Assembly (NCBI RefSeq): GCF_017916255.1
Contig: NZ_CP072827.1
Coordinates: forward strand, 6,411,501 to 6,475,500
Source of the DNA: Streptomyces mobaraensis NBRC 13819 = DSM 40847
GTDB taxonomy: Bacteria; Actinomycetota; Actinomycetes; Streptomycetales; Streptomycetaceae
Direction of reading: 5' to 3'
DNA length: 64,000 bases
The notes below the pieces were generated by a model. The model was not told the DNA's origin and searched no databases. It was given only the letters and a program-made list of their open reading frames with translations. Shown here piece after piece: positions 1 through 7,361 of the stretch. The position numbers and the translations under genes were made by a program. Within the stretch, counting starts at the first letter, position 1. Each line of letters begins with the position of its first letter.

Positions 1-1
1 C

Positions 2-1594
2 CTGTGCGACCGGCTTCCGCTCGCCCTGCGGGTCATCGCCACCCGGCTGCTGTCCGACCACCGGTGGTCGCTGCGCCAGATGGCGGCACGGGTGGAGGAC
101 CGCCGTGAGCGGGTGAGCACCCTCAGCCCGGGCGAGAGCGGGGTGCGCTCGAGCGTCTGGCTCGGCTACCGGGCGCTCCCCATGCGCGCCGCGCGGCTCT
201 ACCGGCAGCTTTCCATGCTGGACGTGCCCGACTTCCCGTCGTGGATCGGCGTTCCCGTCCTCGGTGTCACCCCGGAGGTGTCCGAGCGACTGCTGCACCA
301 ACTCGTCGGTGCCCGGCTCCTGGACGTCCGTCCCGCGCACGGTGGAACGAACCGCTTCCGTTTCCAGGAGGTGATGCGCCGGTTCGCCCGGGAGCGGTGC
401 CTGGCCGAAGACGACGAGCAGGAGCGCGAACAGACCCTGGAAAGGGTCCTGAACGCCGTGCTCTCGGTGGTGTACGCGGCACAGGAGCAGTTGTACGGGA
501 GAGGGGAGACCCCGCACAGCTGCCCGCAGTCCCCCGAGCCGGTCCCGGGCGAGACGGTGAGCGAACTCGTCGCCGATCCCATCGAATGGTTCGAAGGGGA
601 GCGTGAGGCGCTCGGCGCGTTGGTGGTGCAGGCGGTTCGGGAGGGGCGGACGAAGCGCGCGTGGCTCCTCGCCGTCGGAATGGTCCCGTTCTACGAAATA
701 CGCAACTACCTGGAAGACTGGCGACGCACCGCCGAGTGCGCCCTGGAAGGCGCCCGGCGCGCGGGTGACACCCGCGGGGCGGGCACCATGCTCCGCTCCC
801 TGGGGACGCTCGCGATCTACCAGCGCCGCTACGAGGAGGCGCGGGAGCGGCTGCTCACCGCCCTGTCCTACCTGGAGCGGAGCGACGACACCCAGGGCCG
901 GGCCATCGTGCGGCGCAACCTCGCGGTCTGCGCCCGCTTCTACGGCGACCTCACCGAGGCGGCCCGCTACTGCGAGGAGTCCCTGACGCTGTTCCGGCGG
1001 TCCGGGGACAACTCCGGCCTCTCCCACGCGCTGGGGCTGCTCGCCCAGATCGAGATCGAGCAGGGCGATCCGGAACGCGGTGTGGAGCTCAGCAACCAGG
1101 CCATCCAGGTGAGTTACGAGGCGGGGTCGCTGCGCAGCCGCACCCAGAACCTCTACCGCCTGGCGGAGGCGCTGCTCGGAGCGGGCCGGCCGGTGCAGGC
1201 CGAGCGGGTCTGCCACGATGTGGTGGGACTCGCCCGCGGCCAGGGCGACCGGCTCGGGGAGGCCCACGGCCTCTGCGCGCTCGGCGAGGCGCAGTGGCGG
1301 CAGCACCGACCGCACAAGGCCCGTGCCAGCCTGTTGCTGGCGCTGCGCCTCGCCGAGGAGGTGGGCGACCGGTTCCTGCAGGCCCGGATCGTCACCCACC
1401 TCGCCTGCGCGGACGCGGTCCGCGGCGGCACCGGCGCGGGCGAGCCCCTGGACTGGGCCCTGGAGGAGTTCCGTACCCTCAACGCGCCGCTGTGGGAGCG
1501 GCGCGTCGGCCGGCTGCGCGAGGCGTTGGAGTCGCACGACGCGGTCCATCCCATCGAAGGCGCGTTCCTGGCCTGTCTGCTCGCCGACCGCTGA
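2..1594 (+). CDS. AfsR-like NB-ARC/TPR regulator, C-terminal part (5' end outside window)
   Basis: The reading frame is open from base 2, so the gene begins upstream of the window. The first visible residues (CDRLPLALRVIA) match the GLPLAL-type motif of NB-ARC/AP-ATPase domains, followed by a winged-helix-like segment and then about 300 residues of Ala/Leu/Arg-rich TPR-type helices (for example around positions 780-1420). This is the layout of the C-terminal half of large SARP/AfsR regulators, in which the ATPase and TPRs control an N-terminal DNA-binding domain that is not visible here. It ends about 35 bp before a small convergent peptide gene and lies next to the meteroterpenoid cluster, so a role as cluster regulator is inferred. 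The N-terminal domain cannot be checked. Confidence 0.85.
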   Translation: MCDRLPLALRVIATRLLSDHRWSLRQMAARVEDRRERVSTLSPGESGVRSSVWLGYRALPMRAARLYRQLSMLDVPDFPSWIGVPVLGVTPEVSERLLHQLVGARLLDVRPAHGGTNRFRFQEVMRRFARERCLAEDDEQEREQTLERVLNAVLSVVYAAQEQLYGRGETPHSCPQSPEPVPGETVSELVADPIEWFEGEREALGALVVQAVREGRTKRAWLLAVGMVPFYEIRNYLEDWRRTAECALEGARRAGDTRGAGTMLRSLGTLAIYQRRYEEARERLLTALSYLERSDDTQGRAIVRRNLAVCARFYGDLTEAARYCEESLTLFRRSGDNSGLSHALGLLAQIEIEQGDPERGVELSNQAIQVSYEAGSLRSRTQNLYRLAEALLGAGRPVQAERVCHDVVGLARGQGDRLGEAHGLCALGEAQWRQHRPHKARASLLLALRLAEEVGDRFLQARIVTHLACADAVRGGTGAGEPLDWALEEFRTLNAPLWERRVGRLREALESHDAVHPIEGAFLACLLADR

Positions 1595-1630
1595 CGCGCC
1601 CGCCGAGCGCCTCCCGGGCCCGGGTACGCG

Positions 1631-1729
1631 TCACGTCCAGGGCAGGTCGTCCTCGTCCGCCCGGGGCCCGGGGGCGGGGAACGCCGCGGTCCCGGCGGGC
1701 ACTTCGGTGACGGTACGGGGATCGCGCAT
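1631..1729 (-). CDS. 32-residue peptide gene under a SARP-type promoter
   Basis: A short frame starts with ATG at 1729, preceded by a strong ribosome-binding site (GAGGAGA, about 6 nt away), and stops at 1631. The peptide begins MRDPRTVTEVPAG, is rich in Pro/Ala in the middle and ends in the acidic-aromatic tail ADEDDLPWT, so its last two residues are Trp-Thr. Upstream on the same strand are a -10 box and three SARP-like repeats (separate entry), which makes translation and regulation likely despite the size. It has no cysteine and no hydrophobic signal sequence. I do not recognise a family. It could be a signalling peptide, a RiPP-like precursor whose Trp-Thr end is processed, or a small regulatory protein. 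Expression is well supported and function is unknown. Confidence 0.6.
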   Translation of the reverse strand: MRDPRTVTEVPAGTAAFPAPGPRADEDDLPWT

Positions 1730-1795
1730 GAAGGAATCTCCTCACGGGTGCACCGGAAATGTTTCCCGTAATCCTTGGGATCGTCTTCTGCCGGG

Positions 1796-1838
1796 ATTCT
1801 AGTGGCGGGCGTTTTTCTCGTCGTTTCGCCGCTGTTTC
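1796..1838 (-). promoter_or_regulatory. SARP box plus -10 promoter for the 32-residue peptide gene
   Basis: Three related 7-mers occur at exact 11-bp intervals on the plus strand: CGTTTTT (1810-1816), TCGTTTC (1821-1827) and CTGTTTC (1832-1838). Read on the minus strand, the repeat nearest the gene is followed after exactly 8 bp by TAGAAT (1796-1801), a good -10 box. Direct heptamers at 11-bp period ending 8 bp before -10 is the established architecture of SARP-activated promoters such as those bound by ActII-ORF4, DnrI and AfsR. Transcription would run toward 1729, giving a leader of about 60 nt. The site lies between the peptide gene and the SARP gene at 1885, so it may also affect that gene. 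Confidence 0.65.
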
Positions 1839-1884
1839 GCGCGCTCGAAATCGATCCGATAACACGCGGAGAGGGCCCGGGGAT

Positions 1885-2925
1885 ATGGTCCTGGAAAGTC
1901 GTGCCCAGGAGATGCCGTGGGACGGAGATTGCGCTGTGCTGAACTCTGCTGGTGTCGCTTCCCGGTCCGCCGGAGGGGATTCCGGACCGGCCGGCCCGGG
2001 CGCCGGAGGGCCGGGGCCGCTGGTCTTCCGGCTGCTGGGCCCGGTCTCCGCGATCCGGGCGGGCGCGGTGGTTCCGCTGTCCGGGACCAAGATCCACACC
2101 GTGCTCGCGGTGCTGCTGCTCGCGCGCGGTGCGCTGGTCGCCGACAGCCGGCTGAGCGCGGCGCTGTGGGAGGATGCGCCGCCGCCCACGTCGAACGCGC
2201 AGATCTACACCTATGTGTCCCGGCTCAGGAAAACGCTCGGAAACGGCGCGCGGATCCACCGGAAAGGTCCGGGATACGTTTTCGACGCCCGTGGGGCCGA
2301 AATAGACCTGCTCACTTTCGAACGACTCGAGCGGCTCGGCAGGCGGGCCTTCGAGGAGAACCGCCACGAGGAAGCGGGGAGACTGCTCGGAGCCGCCCTG
2401 GACTGCTGGAGCGGCCATGCCCTGGAGAACGCGACCGAGCACCTTCTGCGGTTCGAACGGCCACGTCTGGAAGCCCTGCGGAAGCGGGCGTTGGACTGCC
2501 GGATCGAGGCGGACCTGTCGCTGGGGCGGCACCGATTACTGGTGCCCGAACTCCTCTTCCTGGTGGCCCGCTTCCCCACGGACGAGAACCTGCGCGCCCA
2601 CCTCATCACCGCACTCCACCACTCCGACCGGCAGGCCGAGGCCGTCCGGGTCTACGGCGAAGGCCGTCGGATCCTCGACGAACAGCTCGGCGTCCTGCCC
2701 GGGCGGCGGCTCAGCGGCGCCTACCTGCGGATGCTGCGCGGCGGGAGTGCCGAGACACCGCGCCGGCCGCTCGTCCCGCCACCCGCCCGGACCGCCGCAC
2801 CCACCGGACACGACCGCCGCAAGACGGGCGGCCCCGGTGAGCCCGTGCCACGGCGGTGCCCGGTGCGGACAGCCCTGTTCCCGACGGACGGCCGGAACCG
2901 TCCGTCACCGACGCAAGGATGGTGA
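1885..2925 (+). CDS. SARP family transcriptional activator
   Basis: This SARP of about 346 residues has an OmpR-type winged-helix domain (from FRLLGPV, through SALWEDAPPP and IYTYVSRLRKTLG, to GPGYVF) followed by a bacterial transcriptional activation (BTAD) domain of helical repeats. The last 40 or so residues are a Pro/Arg-rich tail. The start is uncertain: ATG 1885 has a purine-rich stretch upstream, while GTG 1936 has a better spaced GGAG and gives 329 residues. It is the first gene of a plus-strand operon: the prenyltransferase starts 6 nt after its stop, so it is probably co-transcribed with the biosynthetic genes. It is the likely pathway-specific activator and the best candidate to bind the heptamer repeats at 1810-1838. 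Confidence 0.9.
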   Translation: MVLESRAQEMPWDGDCAVLNSAGVASRSAGGDSGPAGPGAGGPGPLVFRLLGPVSAIRAGAVVPLSGTKIHTVLAVLLLARGALVADSRLSAALWEDAPPPTSNAQIYTYVSRLRKTLGNGARIHRKGPGYVFDARGAEIDLLTFERLERLGRRAFEENRHEEAGRLLGAALDCWSGHALENATEHLLRFERPRLEALRKRALDCRIEADLSLGRHRLLVPELLFLVARFPTDENLRAHLITALHHSDRQAEAVRVYGEGRRILDEQLGVLPGRRLSGAYLRMLRGGSAETPRRPLVPPPARTAAPTGHDRRKTGGPGEPVPRRCPVRTALFPTDGRNRPSPTQGW

Positions 2926-2931
2926 CTGCCC

Positions 2932-3864
2932 GTGAGTGAGGCGGACCCGATCTCCCGGTCGAGCGCGGCCCGGGCGCTCTGCTCGGCCATCGAGGAAACG
3001 GCCGGCCTGCTGGAGGTGGACTACGTCCGCGACGACGTGCTGCGCGTGCTGGACGTGTACGGAGGCGAGCTGAGCCGGGCCGTGGTCGCCTTCCGCGTGG
3101 CGACCGGCGCGCACCGCGCGGACGAGCTCGACTGCCGGTTCACGGTGCCACGGGACGTCGATCCGTACCGGCTCGCCGTGGACAGCGGGCTGTTGGAGGA
3201 GACGGACCACCCTGTGGCCCGGCTGCTCGCCGACCTGCGCGACAACTGCCCCGTCGACGGCTACGGCATCGACTTCGGCGTGGTGGGGGGCTTCAAGAAG
3301 ATCTGGGTGGTGCTGCCCCGTACCGCCCTGCACAGCGTCACGGAACTCGCCGGCCTCCCGTCGATGCCGCACAGCCTGGGAAAGAGCCTGGACTTCATCT
3401 CCCGGCACGGCCTGGGCGACACCGTGGGCCTGCTCGGCGTCGACTACCGCAACCGCACCGTGAACGTCTACTTCGGCGAGCCGCCCGCCGGGGGCATCGC
3501 CCCCGAGTCCGTACGGTCCATGCTGCGGGAGGTCGACCAGGCCGAACCGAGCGAGCAGATGCTCCGGCTCGGCCGCCGGGCCTTCGGCGTCTACGTGACC
3601 CTCGGCTGGGACTCCCCGGTCATCGAGCGGATCTGCTTCGCCGTGGCGACCACGGACCCGGCCTCCCTGCCCGTCGAACTCGACGAACGGATCGAGCGGT
3701 TCGTGCGCCACGTGCGCCGCACGGACCCCGACACGAGGTTCGTCTACGCCGTCGCCTCACAGCCCGACGGCGAGTACTACAAGCTCCAGTCCTACTACCG
3801 GTGGGACTCCGGTGTGCGGGACATCATGCGGCTCCCGGCGGGGGCCCTCGCGGACCCGGTGTGA
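2932..3864 (+). CDS. NphB/CloQ-type aromatic prenyltransferase (ABBA fold)
   Basis: The 310-residue protein matches the soluble ABBA prenyltransferases along its length. Recognisable family segments are SRAVVAFRVATG, ELDCRFTVP (its Asp is at the position of the Mg/diphosphate-linked Asp of NphB), FGVVGGFKKIWVVLP, LPSMP, VNVYFGE, RICFAVATTDP and EYYKLQSYYRW. These enzymes are cytosolic, lack the DDxxD motif, and transfer geranyl or farnesyl groups to phenols and naphthoquinones. With a THN synthase in the same cluster, the acceptor is probably a THN- or flaviolin-derived ring, as in furaquinocin, naphterpin and furanonaphthoquinone pathways. It starts with GTG or ATG right behind the SARP. Donor length and regiochemistry cannot be told from sequence. 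Confidence 0.93.
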   Translation: MSEADPISRSSAARALCSAIEETAGLLEVDYVRDDVLRVLDVYGGELSRAVVAFRVATGAHRADELDCRFTVPRDVDPYRLAVDSGLLEETDHPVARLLADLRDNCPVDGYGIDFGVVGGFKKIWVVLPRTALHSVTELAGLPSMPHSLGKSLDFISRHGLGDTVGLLGVDYRNRTVNVYFGEPPAGGIAPESVRSMLREVDQAEPSEQMLRLGRRAFGVYVTLGWDSPVIERICFAVATTDPASLPVELDERIERFVRHVRRTDPDTRFVYAVASQPDGEYYKLQSYYRWDSGVRDIMRLPAGALADPV

Positions 3865-3918
3865 TCCGGCACCGCCTTCCCCTCTTCTCCCTCTCGTTCC
3901 CTCTCGGAAGGACCGACC

Positions 3919-5712
3919 TTGAGCACCCTGAAAGTCCCGGTACTGATCGTGGGCGGCGGCGGTTCCGGACTGGCCGCCTCCGTCTTCCTTTCGGGCCACG
4001 GTGTCGAGCACCTGCTGGTGGAGCGCCGCGCGGACACCTCGCGCCTGCCGAAGGCGCACTACATCAACCTGCGCACCATGGGCATCTTCCGCCAGTACGG
4101 CCTGGCGGACGACGTGGCCGAACGGGCGGCCACGCCCGAGCAGTTCGGCACGGTCCGATGGCAGACCACGCTCACCGGTCCGGGCCCGCTGGACGGGCGG
4201 GTCATCCACGAGATGGACGGCTTCGGGGGCGGCGCGCTGCGCGAGGCCTACGAAGCGGCGGGCCCCGCGCTGCCGGCCAAACTGCCCCAGGTGCGCCTGG
4301 AGCCGGTGCTGCGCCGCCACGCGGAGCAGCGCAATCCCGGGCACGTCCGGTTCGGCCACGAGCTGGTCGCGCTGACCGAGGCCGCCGACGGCGTCACCGC
4401 CGAGATCCGCTGCGTCGAGACCGGCCGGATCACCACGGTCACCGCGCAGTACCTGATCGCCGCGGACGCCGGCCGCACCGTGGGTCCCGCCCTCGGCGTG
4501 CGCATGGAGGGCCCGCCCGCCCTCTTCGACGCCACCACGGCCTACTTCTCCGCGGACCTGTCCGAGTGGTGGACCGAGGGCTCCATCATCACCTGGTTCC
4601 TCAACCCCTACCGCCCCGACCTGTCCGGCGCCCTCATCGAGATGGGCCCGACCTGGGGCAGGCACTGCGAGGAGTGGGGACTCCACCTGCCGCTCACCGG
4701 GATCGACCGCATGGACGAGAAGGCGGTTGCCGACCGCGTCCGCGAGGTGCTCGGCCTGCCCGGTCTCGACCTGACCCTGCACGACGTGACGAGCTGGCGC
4801 GTGGAGGCGGTCCTCGCCGAGCGCTACCGTCACGGCCGGACGTTCCTCGTCGGCGACGCCGCCCACCGCCAGCCGCCGGCCGTCGGCCTCGGCCTCAACA
4901 GCGGTATCCAGGACGCGCACAACCTCGCCTGGAAGCTCGCCGCGGTGCTCTCGGGACGTGCCTGCGACGGCCTGCTCGACACCTACGAGACCGAGCGCCG
5001 GCCCGTCGGCCGGTCCAACACGGCCTGGGCGATGTCCGCCGCCGCGCACCACCAAGTGGTCATCGACGCCGCCGTCGGCCTCGGCCCGCACGTGCCGCCG
5101 GAGCGCCGGACACCCGTGTTCCTCTCCTACTTCTCGCCGACACCGGTCGGCGCCGCACAGCGCGCCAGGGCCGCGGAGATCTTCGCGACCCACCGCGGCG
5201 AGTGCCAGGCCCTCGACGTGGAGACCGGATTCGCGTACGAGCAGGGCGCGATCGTTCCGGACGGCAGCCGGCCGCCGGCCCGCTCGCCGCTGGGCGACGA
5301 GTACCGGCCCGTGGTCCGCCCGGGGCACCTGCTGCCGCACGCCTGGCTGGAACGGGACGGGCGACGTGTGTCCACCCATGACCTGGTCGGGCCCGACGCC
5401 GGTTTCGTGCTGTTCACCGGGGCGGGCGGGGCGATGTGGACCGAGGCGGCCGAACGGGCGGCCGGGAAGCTCTCCGTGCCCGTGACCGTGGTCCGGATCG
5501 GAGACGGGGACGAGGGCGCGGAGTACGCCGACGCCGACGGCGCCTGGCGGCGCCTGCGCGGAACGGACGGCGGCGCCGCCGCTCTCGTCCGGCCGGACCA
5601 GCACGTGGCCTGGTGTGCCACGGGTGCCGAGGCGGACCCCGCCGGGGCCCTGACCGAGGCGCTCGCCCATGTTCTCGGCGGCCTCGGCGTTCCCGGACAC
5701 CGGGCCCCGTGA
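3919..5712 (+). CDS. FAD-dependent aromatic hydroxylase (PHBH/TfdB type)
   Basis: The start is TTG 3919, chosen for the GGAAGGA about 6 nt upstream and because residue 7 onward is the family's N-terminal beta strand. The 597-residue protein has a Rossmann motif (VLIVGGGGSGLAAS), a mid-protein segment before the conserved FAD-contacting motif FLVGDAAHRQPPAVGLGLNSG, and the usual thioredoxin-like C-terminal domain of the large phenol-hydroxylase-type members. Such enzymes use NAD(P)H and O2 to hydroxylate activated aromatic rings or epoxidise prenyl chains. It lies 54 bp behind the prenyltransferase and probably oxidises the naphthoquinone or the prenyl chain. Exact substrate unknown. Confidence 0.9.
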   Translation: MSTLKVPVLIVGGGGSGLAASVFLSGHGVEHLLVERRADTSRLPKAHYINLRTMGIFRQYGLADDVAERAATPEQFGTVRWQTTLTGPGPLDGRVIHEMDGFGGGALREAYEAAGPALPAKLPQVRLEPVLRRHAEQRNPGHVRFGHELVALTEAADGVTAEIRCVETGRITTVTAQYLIAADAGRTVGPALGVRMEGPPALFDATTAYFSADLSEWWTEGSIITWFLNPYRPDLSGALIEMGPTWGRHCEEWGLHLPLTGIDRMDEKAVADRVREVLGLPGLDLTLHDVTSWRVEAVLAERYRHGRTFLVGDAAHRQPPAVGLGLNSGIQDAHNLAWKLAAVLSGRACDGLLDTYETERRPVGRSNTAWAMSAAAHHQVVIDAAVGLGPHVPPERRTPVFLSYFSPTPVGAAQRARAAEIFATHRGECQALDVETGFAYEQGAIVPDGSRPPARSPLGDEYRPVVRPGHLLPHAWLERDGRRVSTHDLVGPDAGFVLFTGAGGAMWTEAAERAAGKLSVPVTVVRIGDGDEGAEYADADGAWRRLRGTDGGAAALVRPDQHVAWCATGAEADPAGALTEALAHVLGGLGVPGHRAP

Positions 5713-5767
5713 CGGCCGCGCCGGCCCCCCGAACCTCCCGACGAACGACGGAAACGGAAGCAGCAGC

Positions 5768-7285
5768 ATGATCGACAGAAGGTCCTTCCTCGTCGGCACC
5801 GGCGGTGCCGCGCTGGCCGCGACGGCGCTGACCGGCGCCGCGCAGGCCGGTACCGGAACCGCCGGCACCCGGTGGACCCGGCTCGCCGACCGGCTCCGGG
5901 GACGCCTCGTGCTCCCGTCGGACGCGGACTACCGGAGGGCCAAGCAGCTCTACCAGGTCCAGTTCGACGCCATCAGCCCCCAGGCGGTCGCCTACTGCGC
6001 CTCCGCCGCCGACGTCGCCGCCTGCGTACGCTTCGCCCGGGCCCACGGCATACCCGTCGCCGCGCGCAGCGGTGGCCACAGCGCGGGCGGCTACTCCACC
6101 ACCCGGGGCCTGGTCGTCGACGTGTCCGGCCTCGACTCCGTGGTACGCGGCGACCGATCGGTGCGGATCGAGCCCGGCGCCCAGTTCGTCGACATCGCGG
6201 ACACGCTCGCGCCGGCGGGACTCGGCGTCTCCGCCGGATACTGCCCGACCGTCGCGGCCGGCGGGTTCTTCCAGGGCGGCGGCATGGGCCTGTTCACCCG
6301 CAGCATCGGCATCGCCTCCGACAAGGTGACCTCGGCGCAGGTGGTCCTCGCCGACGGGCGCACCGTCGTCGCCTCACCGCACCGCCACAGCGACCTGTAC
6401 TGGGCCCTGCGCGGCGGCGGTGGCGGCAACTTCGGCATCGTCACGTCGTACGAGGTCACCCCGTCACCGCTGACCGACGTGGCCGCCGTCAACCTCGTAT
6501 GGACCTTCGACCAGGCCCTGGACATGCTGGACGGCTGGACCCGGTGGCTGACCGACGCCCCGTGGACGGTCGGCAGCGGAGTCAACGTCACGCTGACCGA
6601 CGCGGGGCCCGGCACGGTGCCGACCGCCGCCGTGTTCCTGGGCTCCGTGGACACCGGCAAGGCGTTCGACGACGAGATCGCCCGGCTGGTCTCGCTGGTC
6701 GGCCGACCCCCGGTGGGCCGGCGGAAGTTCACCGCCCCGTACAAGTCGGTCCTGATGTCGCTGTACCAGTGCTCCGAACTCACCGTGCAGCAGTGCCACC
6801 GCTCCGACACCTCATCCGGCGGGACGCTCCAGCGCCCGGCGTTCGGCGCCTGGCGCAGCCGGCTGTTCGAACGGACGATGCCGCGCGAGGGCTGGGCCGC
6901 GGCGCTGAAGGCATTCGACGCGAGCCGGTTCCCCGGGCAGATGCGCCAGTTGCAGATCTCCGCCCTCGGCGGCCGCGCCAACACCGTACGCCGCGACGCC
7001 ACCGCCTACGTCCACCGCGACAGCCTCTTCTCGGTCAGTTACCTCACCTCGAACACCGCCGGGCCGGTGCCGTACGAGGCCAAGTCCGCCGCGTGGGAGT
7101 ACGTCGACCACGGCTTCGCGGTGATCGACCCCTACTCCAACGGCGAGACGTACCAGAACTTCATCGACCCGCGCCTGCCGGACTGGCGGCGCTCCTACTA
7201 CGCCGAGAACTACCCGCGGCTGGCGCGGATCAAGGAGAAGTACGACCCGTACCGGCTCTTCCGGTTCGCGCAGGGCGTCGGCTGA
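5768..7285 (+). CDS. Tat-exported FAD-linked oxidase, berberine-bridge-enzyme type, bicovalent FAD
   Basis: The start at ATG 5768 gives 505 residues beginning MIDRRSFLVGTGGAALAATAL, a twin-arginine signal peptide. The body is a PCMH-type FAD domain. His104 lies in ARSGGHSAGG and Cys159 in GVSAGYCPTVAAGG, the two residues that anchor FAD covalently in berberine-bridge-type enzymes; the GNFGIVTSYEV motif and the C-terminal BBE domain (YYAENYPRL, YDPYRLFRFAQ) are present. Relatives perform two-electron oxidations coupled to ring closure, including oxidative cyclisation of prenylated phenols. Its place behind the prenyltransferase and hydroxylase suggests oxidative cyclisation of the prenyl side chain, perhaps outside the cytoplasm. 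Confidence 0.9.
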   Translation: MIDRRSFLVGTGGAALAATALTGAAQAGTGTAGTRWTRLADRLRGRLVLPSDADYRRAKQLYQVQFDAISPQAVAYCASAADVAACVRFARAHGIPVAARSGGHSAGGYSTTRGLVVDVSGLDSVVRGDRSVRIEPGAQFVDIADTLAPAGLGVSAGYCPTVAAGGFFQGGGMGLFTRSIGIASDKVTSAQVVLADGRTVVASPHRHSDLYWALRGGGGGNFGIVTSYEVTPSPLTDVAAVNLVWTFDQALDMLDGWTRWLTDAPWTVGSGVNVTLTDAGPGTVPTAAVFLGSVDTGKAFDDEIARLVSLVGRPPVGRRKFTAPYKSVLMSLYQCSELTVQQCHRSDTSSGGTLQRPAFGAWRSRLFERTMPREGWAAALKAFDASRFPGQMRQLQISALGGRANTVRRDATAYVHRDSLFSVSYLTSNTAGPVPYEAKSAAWEYVDHGFAVIDPYSNGETYQNFIDPRLPDWRRSYYAENYPRLARIKEKYDPYRLFRFAQGVG

Positions 7286-7361
7286 CCCGCCGCCCGGCGC
7301 CCGCTCTCCGGCACCCGAGGCACTCCGGCCGCTTCCGGACCGACCCAGACAGGAGCACTCC

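Noticed and set aside
3757..5868. Long minus-strand frame over the hydroxylase gene
   Set aside because: No known motif, repetitive composition and no ribosome site, while the plus strand encodes a complete flavoprotein.
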